Shown: positions 1 through 8,454, numbered from the stretch's first letter. The stretch is DNA of 11,345 nt from UBA1858 sp963926275 (GCA_963926275.1 CAWUWP010000096.1:1-11345), one strand, 5' to 3'. Translations and numbers: made by a program. Notes: generated by a model not told the origin, from the sequence alone.

Positions 1-539
1 TAGACCCCATCCACATCGGTGAAGATCTGGCATTCATCAGCATTAATTGCAGTGGCTAATGCCACGGCGGTGGTATCTGAACCGCCTCGCCCAAGGGTGG
101 TGATATTGCCATCCTCATCGATGCCTTGAAAACCGGCAACAACCACCACTAAACCCTCGTCTAAAAGGCCTTGAATTTTTTTAGTCTCAATGCCGGTAAT
201 ACGCGCTTTGTTGCAGACATCATCGGTTTTAATTTCCAACTGCCAGCCTGTTCTAGAAATGGCTGGACAACCTCGCTTTTTCAACGCCATGGTAAGCAAT
301 GCGATAGTGACTTGCTCGCCTGTTGATAGCAGCACGTCCAACTCTGGGCCATGCGGAGTCTCACCTAAGATCTCAGTGGCCAAGCCCACTAACCGATTTG
401 TCTCACCACTCATGGCAGACACAACAACGACAATGCTATTGCCCTCATTACGGTATTTAATAATCTTATCGGCAACATTTTCTATTCGGTCTACTGTGCC
501 GACTGATGTCCCGCCATATTTTTGTACAATAACTGCCAT
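1..539 (-). CDS. lysC: Aspartate kinase, N-terminal part (cut by window edge)
   Basis: Aspartokinase phosphorylates L-aspartate, the first step towards lysine, threonine, methionine and diaminopimelate. About 179 residues are visible of a family that usually has a little over 400, so the C-terminal ACT regulatory domains lie outside the left edge. Seen in the translation: the N-terminal nucleotide-binding motif KYGGTSVG (residues 8-15), VVVSAMSGETNRL near 38-50, STGEQVT in the middle, then VAGFQG, TLGRGGSDTT and finally TDVDGVY at the edge, all aspartokinase signatures. The ATG is at 537-539, 21 bases after the alaS stop, with a modest AGAG ribosome-binding sequence upstream. The short gap suggests co-transcription with alaS. 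I see no truncation other than the window boundary. Regulation by lysine or threonine cannot be judged without the missing ACT domains. Confidence 0.95.
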   Translation of the reverse strand, partial: MAVIVQKYGGTSVGTVDRIENVADKIIKYRNEGNSIVVVVSAMSGETNRLVGLATEILGETPHGPELDVLLSTGEQVTIALLTMALKKRGCPAISRTGWQLEIKTDDVCNKARITGIETKKIQGLLDEGLVVVVAGFQGIDEDGNITTLGRGGSDTTAVALATAINADECQIFTDVDGV

Positions 540-560
540 ACTAAATCTCTAACACTGTTG

Positions 561-3146
561 CTAAACTTGCGCTCGCACCCAATCAGGGACGCTCTGCAAT
601 GCTTTATCTAATGCCGCAGGATTATCTCCGCCTGCTTGCGCCATGTCGGGTCTGCCGCCACCTTTGCCACCCACTTGTATTGCCACCGCGTTGACTAAGT
701 CACCGGCTTTAATACGATGCGTTTGGTCTTTAGTGACTCCTGCCACTAATGTCACTTTAGAATCTTTACTGGTGCCTAATACAATGGCGGCGCTACCTAA
801 TTTATCTTTCAAGCGATCCAAGGTATCACGCAATGTTTTTACATCGGCGCCTTCTAAGTGATGTGCTAAGACTTTAATGCCATCAATATCGACCGCATTA
901 CTTTCAATGTCAGCACTGGCTTGAGTAGCGAGTTTAGATTTGCTTTTATCTAATTCTTTAATTCGCTCCACTGCATTGCCTGCCTTTATCGGAGCATCTT
1001 CTAATCTTGAGTTTAATATTTTTGCTGTTTTCTTGAAGTCGTTTAACGTTCTCTGCATCCAATTAAATGCATTCTCTCCAGTGACGGCTTCTATTCGTCT
1101 CACCCCTGAAGCAACACCTGTTTCTGTCGTCACTTTAAACAAACCAATGTCGCCGGCTCTGTCCACGTGCGTACCACCACAAAGCTCCACTGAGAATTCT
1201 CCAATAGAAAGTACGCGCACTTCATCTCCGTACTTCTCACCGAACAATGCCATGGCACCAGCAGCTAAGGCTTGATCTTTATCCATTAGCTTTGCACTGG
1301 CTGCAGTATTCTTTCTTATTTCAGCATTAACGATTTGTTCAATCTGGAAAATTTCTTGCTCACTTATGGGTGCATCATGTGAGAAATCAAAACGTAATCT
1401 TTGCGGATCAACCAGTGAACCTTTTTGTTGCACATGCGTTCCTAACACTTGACGTAGTGCCGCGTGCATAAGATGCGTTGCAGAATGATTTAATACAATT
1501 GCCGCTCTTCGCTTGTCATCAACCTTTGCAACAACACTATCACTGACAGAGATTTTACCTTGAGTGACTTTACCTATGTGTGCAAATGCTGCGCCTTTCT
1601 TTTGTGTATCACTGACTTCAAAACAGAAGTCTTGTGCCTCGATCATTCCTGTGTCACCCACTTGGCCACCAGACTCTGCATAGAAAGGAGTTTCAGCCAG
1701 CATTAATATTCCTTCATCACCTTCATTGAGTATTTGTGCTGATTGATTCGCAACAAAAATCTCTTCAACTTTTGTACTGCCATGCAAACCTTCATAACCT
1801 GTAAAGTCAGTGGCAGACTTTACATCTAATGCAACATCATAGCCTTCACCAAAACGACTCGCATCACGAGCACGTTCACGTTGTTGATTCATGTTTTTTT
1901 CAAACCCTTCAAGATCTAGTTGAAGGTCTTTTTCACGGGCAATATCAGCAGTTAAATCTACTGGGAACCCGTAAGTATCATAAAGTTTAAACACGGTGTC
2001 GCCAGAAATAGTTTTGCCTTTCATGCGATTGATATCATCTTGAAGAATACGCAACCCTTGTTCTAGCGTTTCACTAAAACGTTCTTCTTCATTTAATAGT
2101 CCACGTTCAACGTTAGCTTGCGCGTCTATCAATTCCGGAAATGCACCGTGGAAGGTTCCAATTAACGGCTCAACTAATTTATGAAAGAATGGCTCTTGCA
2201 ACCCTAAACGGTGTCCATGTCTTGCTGCACGGCGAATTATTCTTCGCAACACATAACCGCGACCTTCATTGGATGGCAGCACACCATCAGCAATTAAAAA
2301 ACTACAGGAACGAATATGATCAGCAATCACTTTTAATGAGGGGTTAGTCAAGTCCTTTATTTTCGCGAGTGATGCGACTTGTTTAATCAATCCTTGAAAA
2401 AGATCAGTATCGTAGTTGCTGTTTACTCCTTGTAACACAGCACATAATCTTTCTAAGCCCATACCGGTATCAACGGATGGCTTAGGCAATGAATTTAACT
2501 TGCCTGCTGTGTCTCGATTGTATTGCATAAATACGAGATTCCAGATTTCAACATACCGATCACCATCTTCATCAGGGCTACCTGGTGGGCCACCCGCAAT
2601 ATGTGCACCATGGTCATAAAATATTTCTGTACACGGGCCACATGGACCGGTATCACCCATAGCCCAGAAATTATCTTTGGCACCAATTCTTCTTAACCGG
2701 TCTTTACTAATACCGATATCTTTCAACCAAATATCTGCTGCTTGTTCATCTTCTTCAAACACGGTTACCCAAAGTTTTTCTTTAGGCAGACCAATCACAT
2801 TAGTCAGCAAGTCCCATGCATAGTTGATGGCTTCTTGTTTAAAGTAGTCACCAAAACTGAAATTACCCAGCATTTCAAAGAAGGTGTGATGTCTAGCGGT
2901 ATAACCAACGTTCTCGAGATCATTATGCTTACCACCGGCACGTACACAACGCTGACTAGAAGTCGCGCGCGTATAAGCCAAATTATCGTTACCTAAAAAA
3001 ACATCCTTAAATTGGACCATGCCCGCATTGGTAAATAACAAGGTGGGATCTGATGCAGGCACCAGCGAACTAGTCGGGACCTTGGTGTGCCCCTTGTTCT
3101 CAAAGTAATCTAAAAATTCGCTGCGTATTTCCGCACTACCTTCCAT
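561..3146 (-). CDS. alaS: Alanyl-tRNA synthetase
   Basis: This cytoplasmic class II synthetase charges tRNA-Ala and hydrolyses mischarged Ser- or Gly-tRNA-Ala. It has 861 residues, close to the 876 of the E. coli enzyme. Residues 1-240 form the catalytic core: FTNAGMVQFK (38-47), RCVRAGGKHNDLENVG (66-81), the HHTFFEMLGNFSFGDYFK stretch (86-103) and motif 3 VDTGMGLERL (225-234). The editing domain keeps its zinc ligands: HSATH at 554-558 and CGGTH at 656-660, so H554, H558, C656 and H660. The C-Ala domain ends the protein with GGKGGGRP at 826-833. The ATG at 3144-3146 has AAGGA about 10 bases upstream. It lies 37 bases after the recX stop and 21 bases before lysC, so it is probably part of a recA-recX-alaS-lysC transcription unit, perhaps with additional promoters. 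Complete and apparently intact. Confidence 0.98.
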   Translation of the reverse strand: MEGSAEIRSEFLDYFENKGHTKVPTSSLVPASDPTLLFTNAGMVQFKDVFLGNDNLAYTRATSSQRCVRAGGKHNDLENVGYTARHHTFFEMLGNFSFGDYFKQEAINYAWDLLTNVIGLPKEKLWVTVFEEDEQAADIWLKDIGISKDRLRRIGAKDNFWAMGDTGPCGPCTEIFYDHGAHIAGGPPGSPDEDGDRYVEIWNLVFMQYNRDTAGKLNSLPKPSVDTGMGLERLCAVLQGVNSNYDTDLFQGLIKQVASLAKIKDLTNPSLKVIADHIRSCSFLIADGVLPSNEGRGYVLRRIIRRAARHGHRLGLQEPFFHKLVEPLIGTFHGAFPELIDAQANVERGLLNEEERFSETLEQGLRILQDDINRMKGKTISGDTVFKLYDTYGFPVDLTADIAREKDLQLDLEGFEKNMNQQRERARDASRFGEGYDVALDVKSATDFTGYEGLHGSTKVEEIFVANQSAQILNEGDEGILMLAETPFYAESGGQVGDTGMIEAQDFCFEVSDTQKKGAAFAHIGKVTQGKISVSDSVVAKVDDKRRAAIVLNHSATHLMHAALRQVLGTHVQQKGSLVDPQRLRFDFSHDAPISEQEIFQIEQIVNAEIRKNTAASAKLMDKDQALAAGAMALFGEKYGDEVRVLSIGEFSVELCGGTHVDRAGDIGLFKVTTETGVASGVRRIEAVTGENAFNWMQRTLNDFKKTAKILNSRLEDAPIKAGNAVERIKELDKSKSKLATQASADIESNAVDIDGIKVLAHHLEGADVKTLRDTLDRLKDKLGSAAIVLGTSKDSKVTLVAGVTKDQTHRIKAGDLVNAVAIQVGGKGGGRPDMAQAGGDNPAALDKALQSVPDWVRAQV

Positions 3147-3183
3147 TGAATGGATATCCTTTTGTGTTCGCTTATCGATGCGG

Positions 3184-3696
3184 TCATTTAAAAAGTCGGA
3201 AAATTATATCACTAGGAAAGCCTCTTGATTGCATAAAGCGTACGCGTTTAGCGCGTTCTCGGGCATCAATTTCATCATTTGACTGATATTTCTTTTCATA
3301 AGTGGCTGCTGCCAGCTCAAACCAGTCGATCTGCTGACTATTGAGGTAATCTTGGAGGGTGACAGCGTCAATTCCGCGGGTGCGCAATTCATAAGCAATC
3401 TTGAGTGGCCCACTGCCTTTAAATAAACGCGAACGCACGAAATCTTCCAGGTATCGCTGATCACTTTGCAGCCCATGCTTTAAGAGTTTCTCAAAGGCAC
3501 AAGCAATTTGTTCTTGGGTAAATTCTTTCTTTGCGAGCTTAGCGATTAGCTCGACGCGAGAATGCTCGCGCCGAGATAACAGATCTACTGCGACGTAATA
3601 AGCATCACGTCCAGGTCTTTTCTTAGCACTAGACTTAAGCTTGTTAGGCTTCAGTAGCCTCTTCCTCTTCTTCAGAATTGTCCGGCACAAAACCAC
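3184..3696 (-). CDS. recX: RecX, regulatory protein of RecA (start uncertain)
   Basis: RecX binds RecA filaments and modulates, usually inhibits, their growth and activity. The open frame gives 170 residues from a GTG at 3694-3696, 53 bases inside the recA coding region. The recognisable RecX core starts near residue 27: RPGRDAYYVAVDLLSRREHS, then LLKHGLQSDQRYLEDFVRSR (71-90), GSGPLKIAYELRTRGI (94-109) and a C-terminal RAKRVRFMQSRGF, the three-helix repeat pattern of the family. E. coli RecX has 166 residues, so the length is plausible. The start is a real doubt: no ATG is available in frame before the core, and no good Shine-Dalgarno sequence precedes the GTG. TTG or CTG codons just downstream, near the purine-rich end of recA, are alternatives. 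The overlap suggests translation coupled to recA. The residues before the core are very basic (KKRKRLLK). Confidence 0.9.
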   Translation of the reverse strand: MVLCRTILKKRKRLLKPNKLKSSAKKRPGRDAYYVAVDLLSRREHSRVELIAKLAKKEFTQEQIACAFEKLLKHGLQSDQRYLEDFVRSRLFKGSGPLKIAYELRTRGIDAVTLQDYLNSQQIDWFELAAATYEKKYQSNDEIDARERAKRVRFMQSRGFPSDIIFRLFK

Positions 3697-4690
3697 TTAA
3701 ATCAGGAAGTAATTTAGCACGCAACAAACCATCAAGCTCTTCGATAAGATGTGGGTGTTCATTTAAGTAAGCTTTAGCATTTTCTTTGCCCTGGCCAATA
3801 CGCTCATCACCATAGCTATACCAAGAACCGGCTTTCTTAACCATCTCATTATCAACACCTAGATCAATCAATTCACCGACGCGTGAAATACCTTCGCCGT
3901 AAAGAATTTCAAATTCCGCTTTCTTGAATGGAGGGGCCATTTTGTTCTTAACCACTTTCACACGTGTTTCATTACCAAGAATTTCATCACCTTTCTTGAT
4001 AGAACCAATGCGGCGAATGTCTAAACGTACTGATGCGTAAAATTTCAACGCATTACCACCCGTGGTTGTTTCTGGGCTACCAAACATGACACCAATTTTC
4101 ATACGGATTTGGTTAATGAAGACCACCATGGTATTTGAGCGTTTGATGTTACCGGTTAGCTTTCTTAAGGCTTGAGACATTAAACGTGCTTGCAGACCCA
4201 TGTGTGAGTCGCCCATATCACCTTCAATTTCAGCTCTTGGTGTCAGTGCTGCGACAGAATCAATGACGACAATATCGACTGCGCCTGAACGCACTAGCAT
4301 GTCAGTAATTTCTAGTGCTTGCTCACCCGTATCAGGCTGCGAAACCAACAATTCATCAACATTCACGCCTAGCTTTTCAGCATAGGTAGGATCTAATGCA
4401 TGCTCAGCATCAACGAATGCAGCGGTGCCTCCACCCTTCTGACATTCAGCAATGGCTTGCAAGGTTAACGTGGTTTTACCCGAAGACTCTGGGCCAAAGA
4501 TCTCAACAACACGACCTTTAGGTAAACCGCCTATTCCCAAGGCAACATCTAATGCTAGGGAGCCGGTAGAAATAACATCTATGTTTCGTGGCATGGGATC
4601 ATCTCCCAAGCGCATTACTGCACCTTTTCCGAACTGACGTTCAATTTGCCCTAGGGCGGCTGTTAGCGCTTTCTTCTTGTCTGCTTCCAC
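3644..4690 (-). CDS. recA: RecA recombinase
   Basis: RecA forms ATP-dependent filaments on single-stranded DNA, carries out homologous pairing and strand exchange, and in organisms with an SOS system triggers LexA self-cleavage. It has 348 residues; E. coli RecA has 353. Seen: Walker A GPESSGKT at 66-73, catalytic E96 in VDAEHALD, Walker B VVIDS at 141-145, loop L1 around EGDMGDSHMG (156-165), loop L2 around INQIRMKIGVMFGSPETTTGG (192-212), and an acidic tail rich in glutamate at 340-348. The start is GTG at 4688-4690, supported by GAGG six bases upstream. thpR ends 86 bases before it, and a promoter with an internal palindrome fits in this gap. The 3' end overlaps recX. No intein, frameshift or missing catalytic residue is visible. 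Confidence 0.98.
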   Translation of the reverse strand: MEADKKKALTAALGQIERQFGKGAVMRLGDDPMPRNIDVISTGSLALDVALGIGGLPKGRVVEIFGPESSGKTTLTLQAIAECQKGGGTAAFVDAEHALDPTYAEKLGVNVDELLVSQPDTGEQALEITDMLVRSGAVDIVVIDSVAALTPRAEIEGDMGDSHMGLQARLMSQALRKLTGNIKRSNTMVVFINQIRMKIGVMFGSPETTTGGNALKFYASVRLDIRRIGSIKKGDEILGNETRVKVVKNKMAPPFKKAEFEILYGEGISRVGELIDLGVDNEMVKKAGSWYSYGDERIGQGKENAKAYLNEHPHLIEELDGLLRAKLLPDLSGFVPDNSEEEEEATEA

Positions 4691-4736
4691 GAATTACCTC
4701 GGCTTCTTAAGTATGATTGGATTATGAATTTATCAA

Positions 4737-4766
4737 TGAATAATCGCGCTATATTAATAGCGTCAA
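4737..4766 (-). promoter_or_regulatory. recA: Proposed recA promoter
   Basis: Reading the minus strand, TTGACG (4761-4766) resembles a sigma-70 -35 box, with five of six consensus bases. After 18 bases TATTCA (4737-4742) may serve as the -10 box, leaving a leader of roughly 40 bases before the GTG. The -35 lies about ten bases past the thpR stop, so recA would have its own promoter in addition to readthrough from pncC-thpR. The -35 match is good; the -10 is mediocre. Confidence 0.5.
4747..4762. promoter_or_regulatory. Palindrome within the recA promoter (possible operator)
   Basis: The plus strand reads CGCTAT-ATTA-ATAGCG, a perfect inverted repeat with 6-base arms and a 4-base centre. It fills most of the spacer between the proposed -35 and -10 boxes of recA, the position where SOS repressors commonly bind. 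The sequence is not the enterobacterial LexA box CTGT-N8-ACAG; the nearest thing is CTGT-N8-ACGC on the minus strand (4760-4775), which keeps only one intact half. The operator role is inferred from position and symmetry alone. Confidence 0.4.
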
Positions 4767-4776
4767 CACCCACAGT

Positions 4777-5301
4777 CTACACAAGATTCACTAATGGAAA
4801 ACTGTTCAATGTGTAGTAACGTGCGCCGTCTTTATCGAGCCGAGATTCGACCAGATGAAACTCTTCTACATTCCATTCAATCGGTGAAAAGTCTGGATTT
4901 GAAATGGGTATTTCCGATTTCCTCAACAAGGAAACATGCGGAACATAACGTTTACTCAACTTCGAAATACCACACGATTGCGCACAGTTGCGAACACTTT
5001 TATATAAGCTTTCGAGCTCTTGCGGAACCTGGCTAGGCCCGACCCAAAATATTTTCGTCTTATCAAAATAACCTAATCGATCTAATTTCAAATGAAATGG
5101 TTGGTCAGAAATATCCTGTAGGTTTTGCACTAGACAATCTGTCATGTCATCGGGAATGTTACCTAAAAACAATAGAGTTACGTGAAAGTTCTCAGGAATT
5201 ACTTCTCTTCCCCAGCCAATATATTCACACTGAAGCTCATGTAACTCCTCAAGTTGCTGCTCGCTCGGCCAGACCGCTAAAAACAATCGTCTTGTATTCA
5301 T
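4777..5301 (-). CDS. thpR: RNA 2',3'-cyclic phosphodiesterase (2H/LigT family)
   Basis: This family opens 2',3'-cyclic phosphate ends on RNA, and the E. coli member can also join tRNA halves in vitro through a 2'-5' linkage. The protein has 174 residues, like its relatives. It starts with the typical RLFLAVWP strand (5-12) and has the two catalytic 2H motifs, HVTL at 40-43 (followed by LFLGNI) and HVSL at 122-125, so H40 and H122 are the expected catalytic pair. Its ATG overlaps the TGA of pncC (ATGA at 5298-5301), so translation is very likely coupled. It sits between pncC and recA, which are direct neighbours in many other Gammaproteobacteria; whether the three are functionally linked is unknown. 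The 3' end lies right at the proposed recA promoter. Confidence 0.92.
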   Translation of the reverse strand: MNTRRLFLAVWPSEQQLEELHELQCEYIGWGREVIPENFHVTLLFLGNIPDDMTDCLVQNLQDISDQPFHLKLDRLGYFDKTKIFWVGPSQVPQELESLYKSVRNCAQSCGISKLSKRYVPHVSLLRKSEIPISNPDFSPIEWNVEEFHLVESRLDKDGARYYTLNSFPLVNLV

Positions 5302-5783
5302 TTCAACAACTTAACTAACCTTTCTAATGCGAATTCAACTGACTGCTGACGCACTTGCTCGCGGTCACCAGGAAATATTTTTTTAATTGTTTTTGCTTTT
5401 TGATTCTTTTTCATCCAGGCAAACCATACCGAACCGACGGGATTAACCTCACTACCCCCACCAGGACCCGCCACACCGGAGACGGCAATCGCCCAATCGG
5501 CACGACTATGACTTAAAGCACCTGACACCATTTGCTCAACCGTTTCCGCACTCACGGCGCCATGAGCCTCAATGGTCGCTGCTAACACGCCCAACATGTC
5601 ATATTTTGCTTCATTACTATAGGTGACAAAACCACGATCAAACCATTCCGAGCTACCCGGCAAATCTGTGCACACTTTAGCCAACCATCCACCTGTACAA
5701 GATTCAGCCACGGCTAGCCTCTGTTCATTGGCGCCAAGAAGCTCGGCCACATGAGCAATAACTGTTTTGATATCCGTCTCCAT
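5298..5783 (-). CDS. pncC: Nicotinamide-nucleotide amidohydrolase (CinA C-terminal domain type)
   Basis: PncC deamidates nicotinamide mononucleotide to nicotinic acid mononucleotide, recycling the NMN released by NAD-dependent DNA ligase. The protein has 161 residues, the size of the stand-alone CinA C-terminal domain; the N-terminal MoCF-like domain of full CinA is absent. Seen: AVAESCTGGWLA at 24-35 with the expected catalytic serine S28, PGSSEWFDRGFVTYSNEAK in the next segment, and AVSGVAGPGGGS followed by NPVGSVWFAW in the second half. The ATG is at 5781-5783. A GGAG lies too far upstream (about 19 bases) to be convincing as a ribosome-binding site. It is the first gene of the pncC-thpR(-recA) run and is divergent from mutS. 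Older annotation would call it cinA or ygaD. Confidence 0.93.
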   Translation of the reverse strand: METDIKTVIAHVAELLGANEQRLAVAESCTGGWLAKVCTDLPGSSEWFDRGFVTYSNEAKYDMLGVLAATIEAHGAVSAETVEQMVSGALSHSRADWAIAVSGVAGPGGGSEVNPVGSVWFAWMKKNQKAKTIKKIFPGDREQVRQQSVEFALERLVKLLK

Positions 5784-5870
5784 ATAACAATTTGCGTTGA
5801 GCGCTCCAGACTAAGAAAATAACACGATTATTATTGTTACCAAATAAAGTATCAGGGTTAAACTATCCGC
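5784..5870. promoter_or_regulatory. Divergent pncC / mutS intergenic region
   Basis: These 87 AT-rich bases must hold the start signals of both divergent genes. For pncC a possible promoter on the minus strand is TTGGTA (5838-5843), 16 bases, then TATTTT (5816-5821). For mutS I can only suggest TTGTTA (5834-5839) with TTAAAC (5858-5863), which would give an almost leaderless transcript, so this is weak. The mutS ribosome-binding site is also poor; CAGGG lies about 13 bases before the ATG. I see no clear operator palindrome. Confidence 0.35.
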
Positions 5871-8423
5871 ATGACAAGTCCATCTTTCGAAAAGCATACG
5901 CCAATGATGCAGCAGTACCTAGGCATCAAAGCAGACCATCCTGACAAGCTACTTTTTTATCGCATGGGCGACTTCTACGAGTTGTTTATGGAAGACGCTG
6001 AACAGGCCGCTCGTTTATTAGATATAACACTAACTTCGCGTGGCAACTCCAACGGCCAACGTATTCCCATGGCCGGTGTGCCGGTTCATGCCGCTGAGGG
6101 GTACTTGGGACGCTTAGTTAAATCAGGGCAATCCATTGCTGTCTGCGAGCAGGTCAGCGACCCCGCGGCCAGTAAAGGCCTAGTGAAGCGCGAAGTTGTC
6201 AGAATTGTCACCCCGGGCACGATTACTGATGAAAATTTACTCGACCAAAAACGTGATAACTATATTTGCGCCATCTACATTCAAGGTGACTCAATCGGAC
6301 TCGCCAGCATTGAACTAGGCTCGGGAGATTTCCTACTACAAACCTGCTCTAGCGAAGATGAATTGTTGGCAGAAATAGAAAGACTACAACCTGCTGAAAT
6401 AATCACCCAAGAATATTCAGAATTATCATTAGCTCAGCGCAAGTCTCAAACCCAACCCGAATGGATTTTTGAATTTGATAGCGCGCACCGACTACTAACC
6501 GAACAATTTGGCACCAAAGACTTAACTGGCTTTGGATGCGATGACTCTCCGACGGCGATTTGTGCGGCTGGCGGTTTATTACAGTACGTCAAAGATACAC
6601 AACGAAAAGCTCTGCCGCATATCACCGGCTTACGAGTGCAACGCCATGATGAATATATTGTGGTTGATGCCATTAGCCGAAAAAATCTTGAGATCGATCA
6701 ATCAATTGATGGCGGCAACAAGCATTGCCTGACTGGCGTCATTGACCACACAAAAACAGCAATGGGCGCACGTTGTTTACGCCGCTGGGTTGGCCAGCCA
6801 AGCTTGAATATGGAAACGTTACAATTACGCTACCAATCCATTGACAGCTTGATACAGAAGAAAGTCTATAGCGACCTACAAGCACACCTCAAAGTCATTG
6901 CCGACGTTGAACGTATCCGCGCACGCATCGCCATACAAACGGCAAGACCTCGCGATTTAACCTCATTAAGAAATTCGTTACATCAACTACCTAACCTGCA
7001 ATCATTATTAAGCGTATTTACCGAAGGCAGACTTGATTCACTACATCAACAGCTTAATTCGCCTCCAGAACTAGATGAATTATTAATATCCTCCTTAAAG
7101 GATGAACCTTCTGTGTTCATTAAAGATGGCGGAGTGATCGCCAGCGGATACGACAGCGAGTTAGATGAGTTACGCACTTTACACACCCATGCAGACGAAT
7201 ACTTATTACAACTAGAGCAACGTGAACAACAACAGACCGGCATTACCACATTAAAAGTGGCTTACAATCGTGTTCATGGTTACTACATTGAAATCAGCAA
7301 ACTACACATTGAAAAAATTCCTGATCGATACACACGCAGACAAACATTAAAAAATGTCGAGCGTTACATCACGCCTGAATTAAAAGAATTTGAAGACAAA
7401 GTACTGAGCGCCAAAGAACGTGCATTAGGGCGTGAAAAGTTTTTATACGATCAAATACTTGAACAGTTACTTACCTATTTATCCCCACTACAGTCCATTG
7501 CTAATGCCATCGCTGAACTTGATGTGCTCTCATGTTTCGCACAAGTTGCTGTCGATTTTAATTATGTGCAGCCCGAGCTAAGCAATGAGATTGGTATTCA
7601 TATCAAGCAAGGACGTCACCCTGTTGTAGAACACATTCAACAAGCGCCTTTCATTGCCAATGACATCACGCTATCACCAGACTCACGATTACTGTTAATT
7701 ACCGGTCCCAACATGGGCGGTAAATCTACCTTTATGCGCCAAACAGCATTGATCACTATTCTTGCCTTTGCTGGCTGTTATGTCCCGGCCGAGTCAGTGA
7801 AAATTGGGCCCATCGATAGAATATTTACACGCGTGGGTGCCGCAGATGACTTAAGTACAGGTCGCTCAACTTTCATGGTTGAGATGACTGAAGCAGCTAA
7901 TATATTGAATAACGCCACTGAAAATAGCTTAGTGCTGATGGATGAAATCGGACGCGGCACGAGTACCTTTGATGGTTTATCGTTAGCCTGGGGATGCGCA
8001 GACCACCTGTTACTAAAAAATCGTTCCCTCACCACCTTTGCAACGCATTACTTTGAGCTCACTTCTTTAGCCAACGAATTAGAAGGTGCTGTGAATATTC
8101 ATATTGACGCTATTGAACATGATGATAAAATTGTTTTCTTACACACTGTCAAGCCAGGCCCTGCCAATCAAAGTTATGGTTTACAAGTGGCTCAACTTGC
8201 TGGGGTGCCCAGGAGTGTCATCAAGACAGCGAAGCAACGCTTAGCATTATTAGAACAGCAGTCACATTCTAAAGACGCTATGCAAACTGAGTTACCACTC
8301 ATGATTGAGTCAATCAGCACTCACCCTATTATTGAGAAACTAGAAGATATTAATCCCGATAACTTAACGCCTAAACAAGCGTTGGATCTGTTATACCAGC
8401 TCAAAGAGTTAGAAGACGAGTAA
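5871..8423 (+). CDS. mutS: DNA mismatch repair protein MutS
   Basis: MutS recognises mispairs and small loops and, using ATP, recruits MutL to start mismatch repair. It has 850 residues; E. coli MutS has 853. Seen: the N-terminal mismatch-reading motif GDFYELF at 33-39, with F35 and E37 the expected base-stacking and contact residues; the lever/clamp region through the middle with the conserved YYIEISK and ERYITPELKEFE stretches; Walker A GPNMGGKST at 612-620; Walker B LVLMDE with D691 and E692, followed by IGRGTSTFDG; then FATHYFELT; and a C-terminal NLTPKQALDLLYQL segment like the dimer/tetramer helix of MutS. Complete and apparently functional. The stop is followed by a repeat-rich region; I see no classical terminator directly after the gene. 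Confidence 0.98.
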   Translation: MTSPSFEKHTPMMQQYLGIKADHPDKLLFYRMGDFYELFMEDAEQAARLLDITLTSRGNSNGQRIPMAGVPVHAAEGYLGRLVKSGQSIAVCEQVSDPAASKGLVKREVVRIVTPGTITDENLLDQKRDNYICAIYIQGDSIGLASIELGSGDFLLQTCSSEDELLAEIERLQPAEIITQEYSELSLAQRKSQTQPEWIFEFDSAHRLLTEQFGTKDLTGFGCDDSPTAICAAGGLLQYVKDTQRKALPHITGLRVQRHDEYIVVDAISRKNLEIDQSIDGGNKHCLTGVIDHTKTAMGARCLRRWVGQPSLNMETLQLRYQSIDSLIQKKVYSDLQAHLKVIADVERIRARIAIQTARPRDLTSLRNSLHQLPNLQSLLSVFTEGRLDSLHQQLNSPPELDELLISSLKDEPSVFIKDGGVIASGYDSELDELRTLHTHADEYLLQLEQREQQQTGITTLKVAYNRVHGYYIEISKLHIEKIPDRYTRRQTLKNVERYITPELKEFEDKVLSAKERALGREKFLYDQILEQLLTYLSPLQSIANAIAELDVLSCFAQVAVDFNYVQPELSNEIGIHIKQGRHPVVEHIQQAPFIANDITLSPDSRLLLITGPNMGGKSTFMRQTALITILAFAGCYVPAESVKIGPIDRIFTRVGAADDLSTGRSTFMVEMTEAANILNNATENSLVLMDEIGRGTSTFDGLSLAWGCADHLLLKNRSLTTFATHYFELTSLANELEGAVNIHIDAIEHDDKIVFLHTVKPGPANQSYGLQVAQLAGVPRSVIKTAKQRLALLEQQSHSKDAMQTELPLMIESISTHPIIEKLEDINPDNLTPKQALDLLYQLKELEDE

Positions 8424-8454
8424 GTAGCTCATCATTAAATAAGTTTCCATACAA

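Noticed and set aside
190..552. 120-residue plus-strand ORF at the left end
   Set aside because: It is antisense to lysC, whose minus-strand translation has clear aspartokinase motifs; the plus-strand protein is low in recognisable features.
643..2996. Several 60-110-residue ORFs opposite or nested in alaS
   Set aside because: All are shadow frames of a complete alanyl-tRNA synthetase gene and show no family motifs.
3204..3476. 90-residue ORF nested in recX in another frame
   Set aside because: Shadow of the RecX frame, which carries the conserved residues.
4794..5318. Plus-strand ORFs of 80 and 73 residues opposite thpR
   Set aside because: Antisense to a gene with both 2H motifs intact; no independent evidence of coding.
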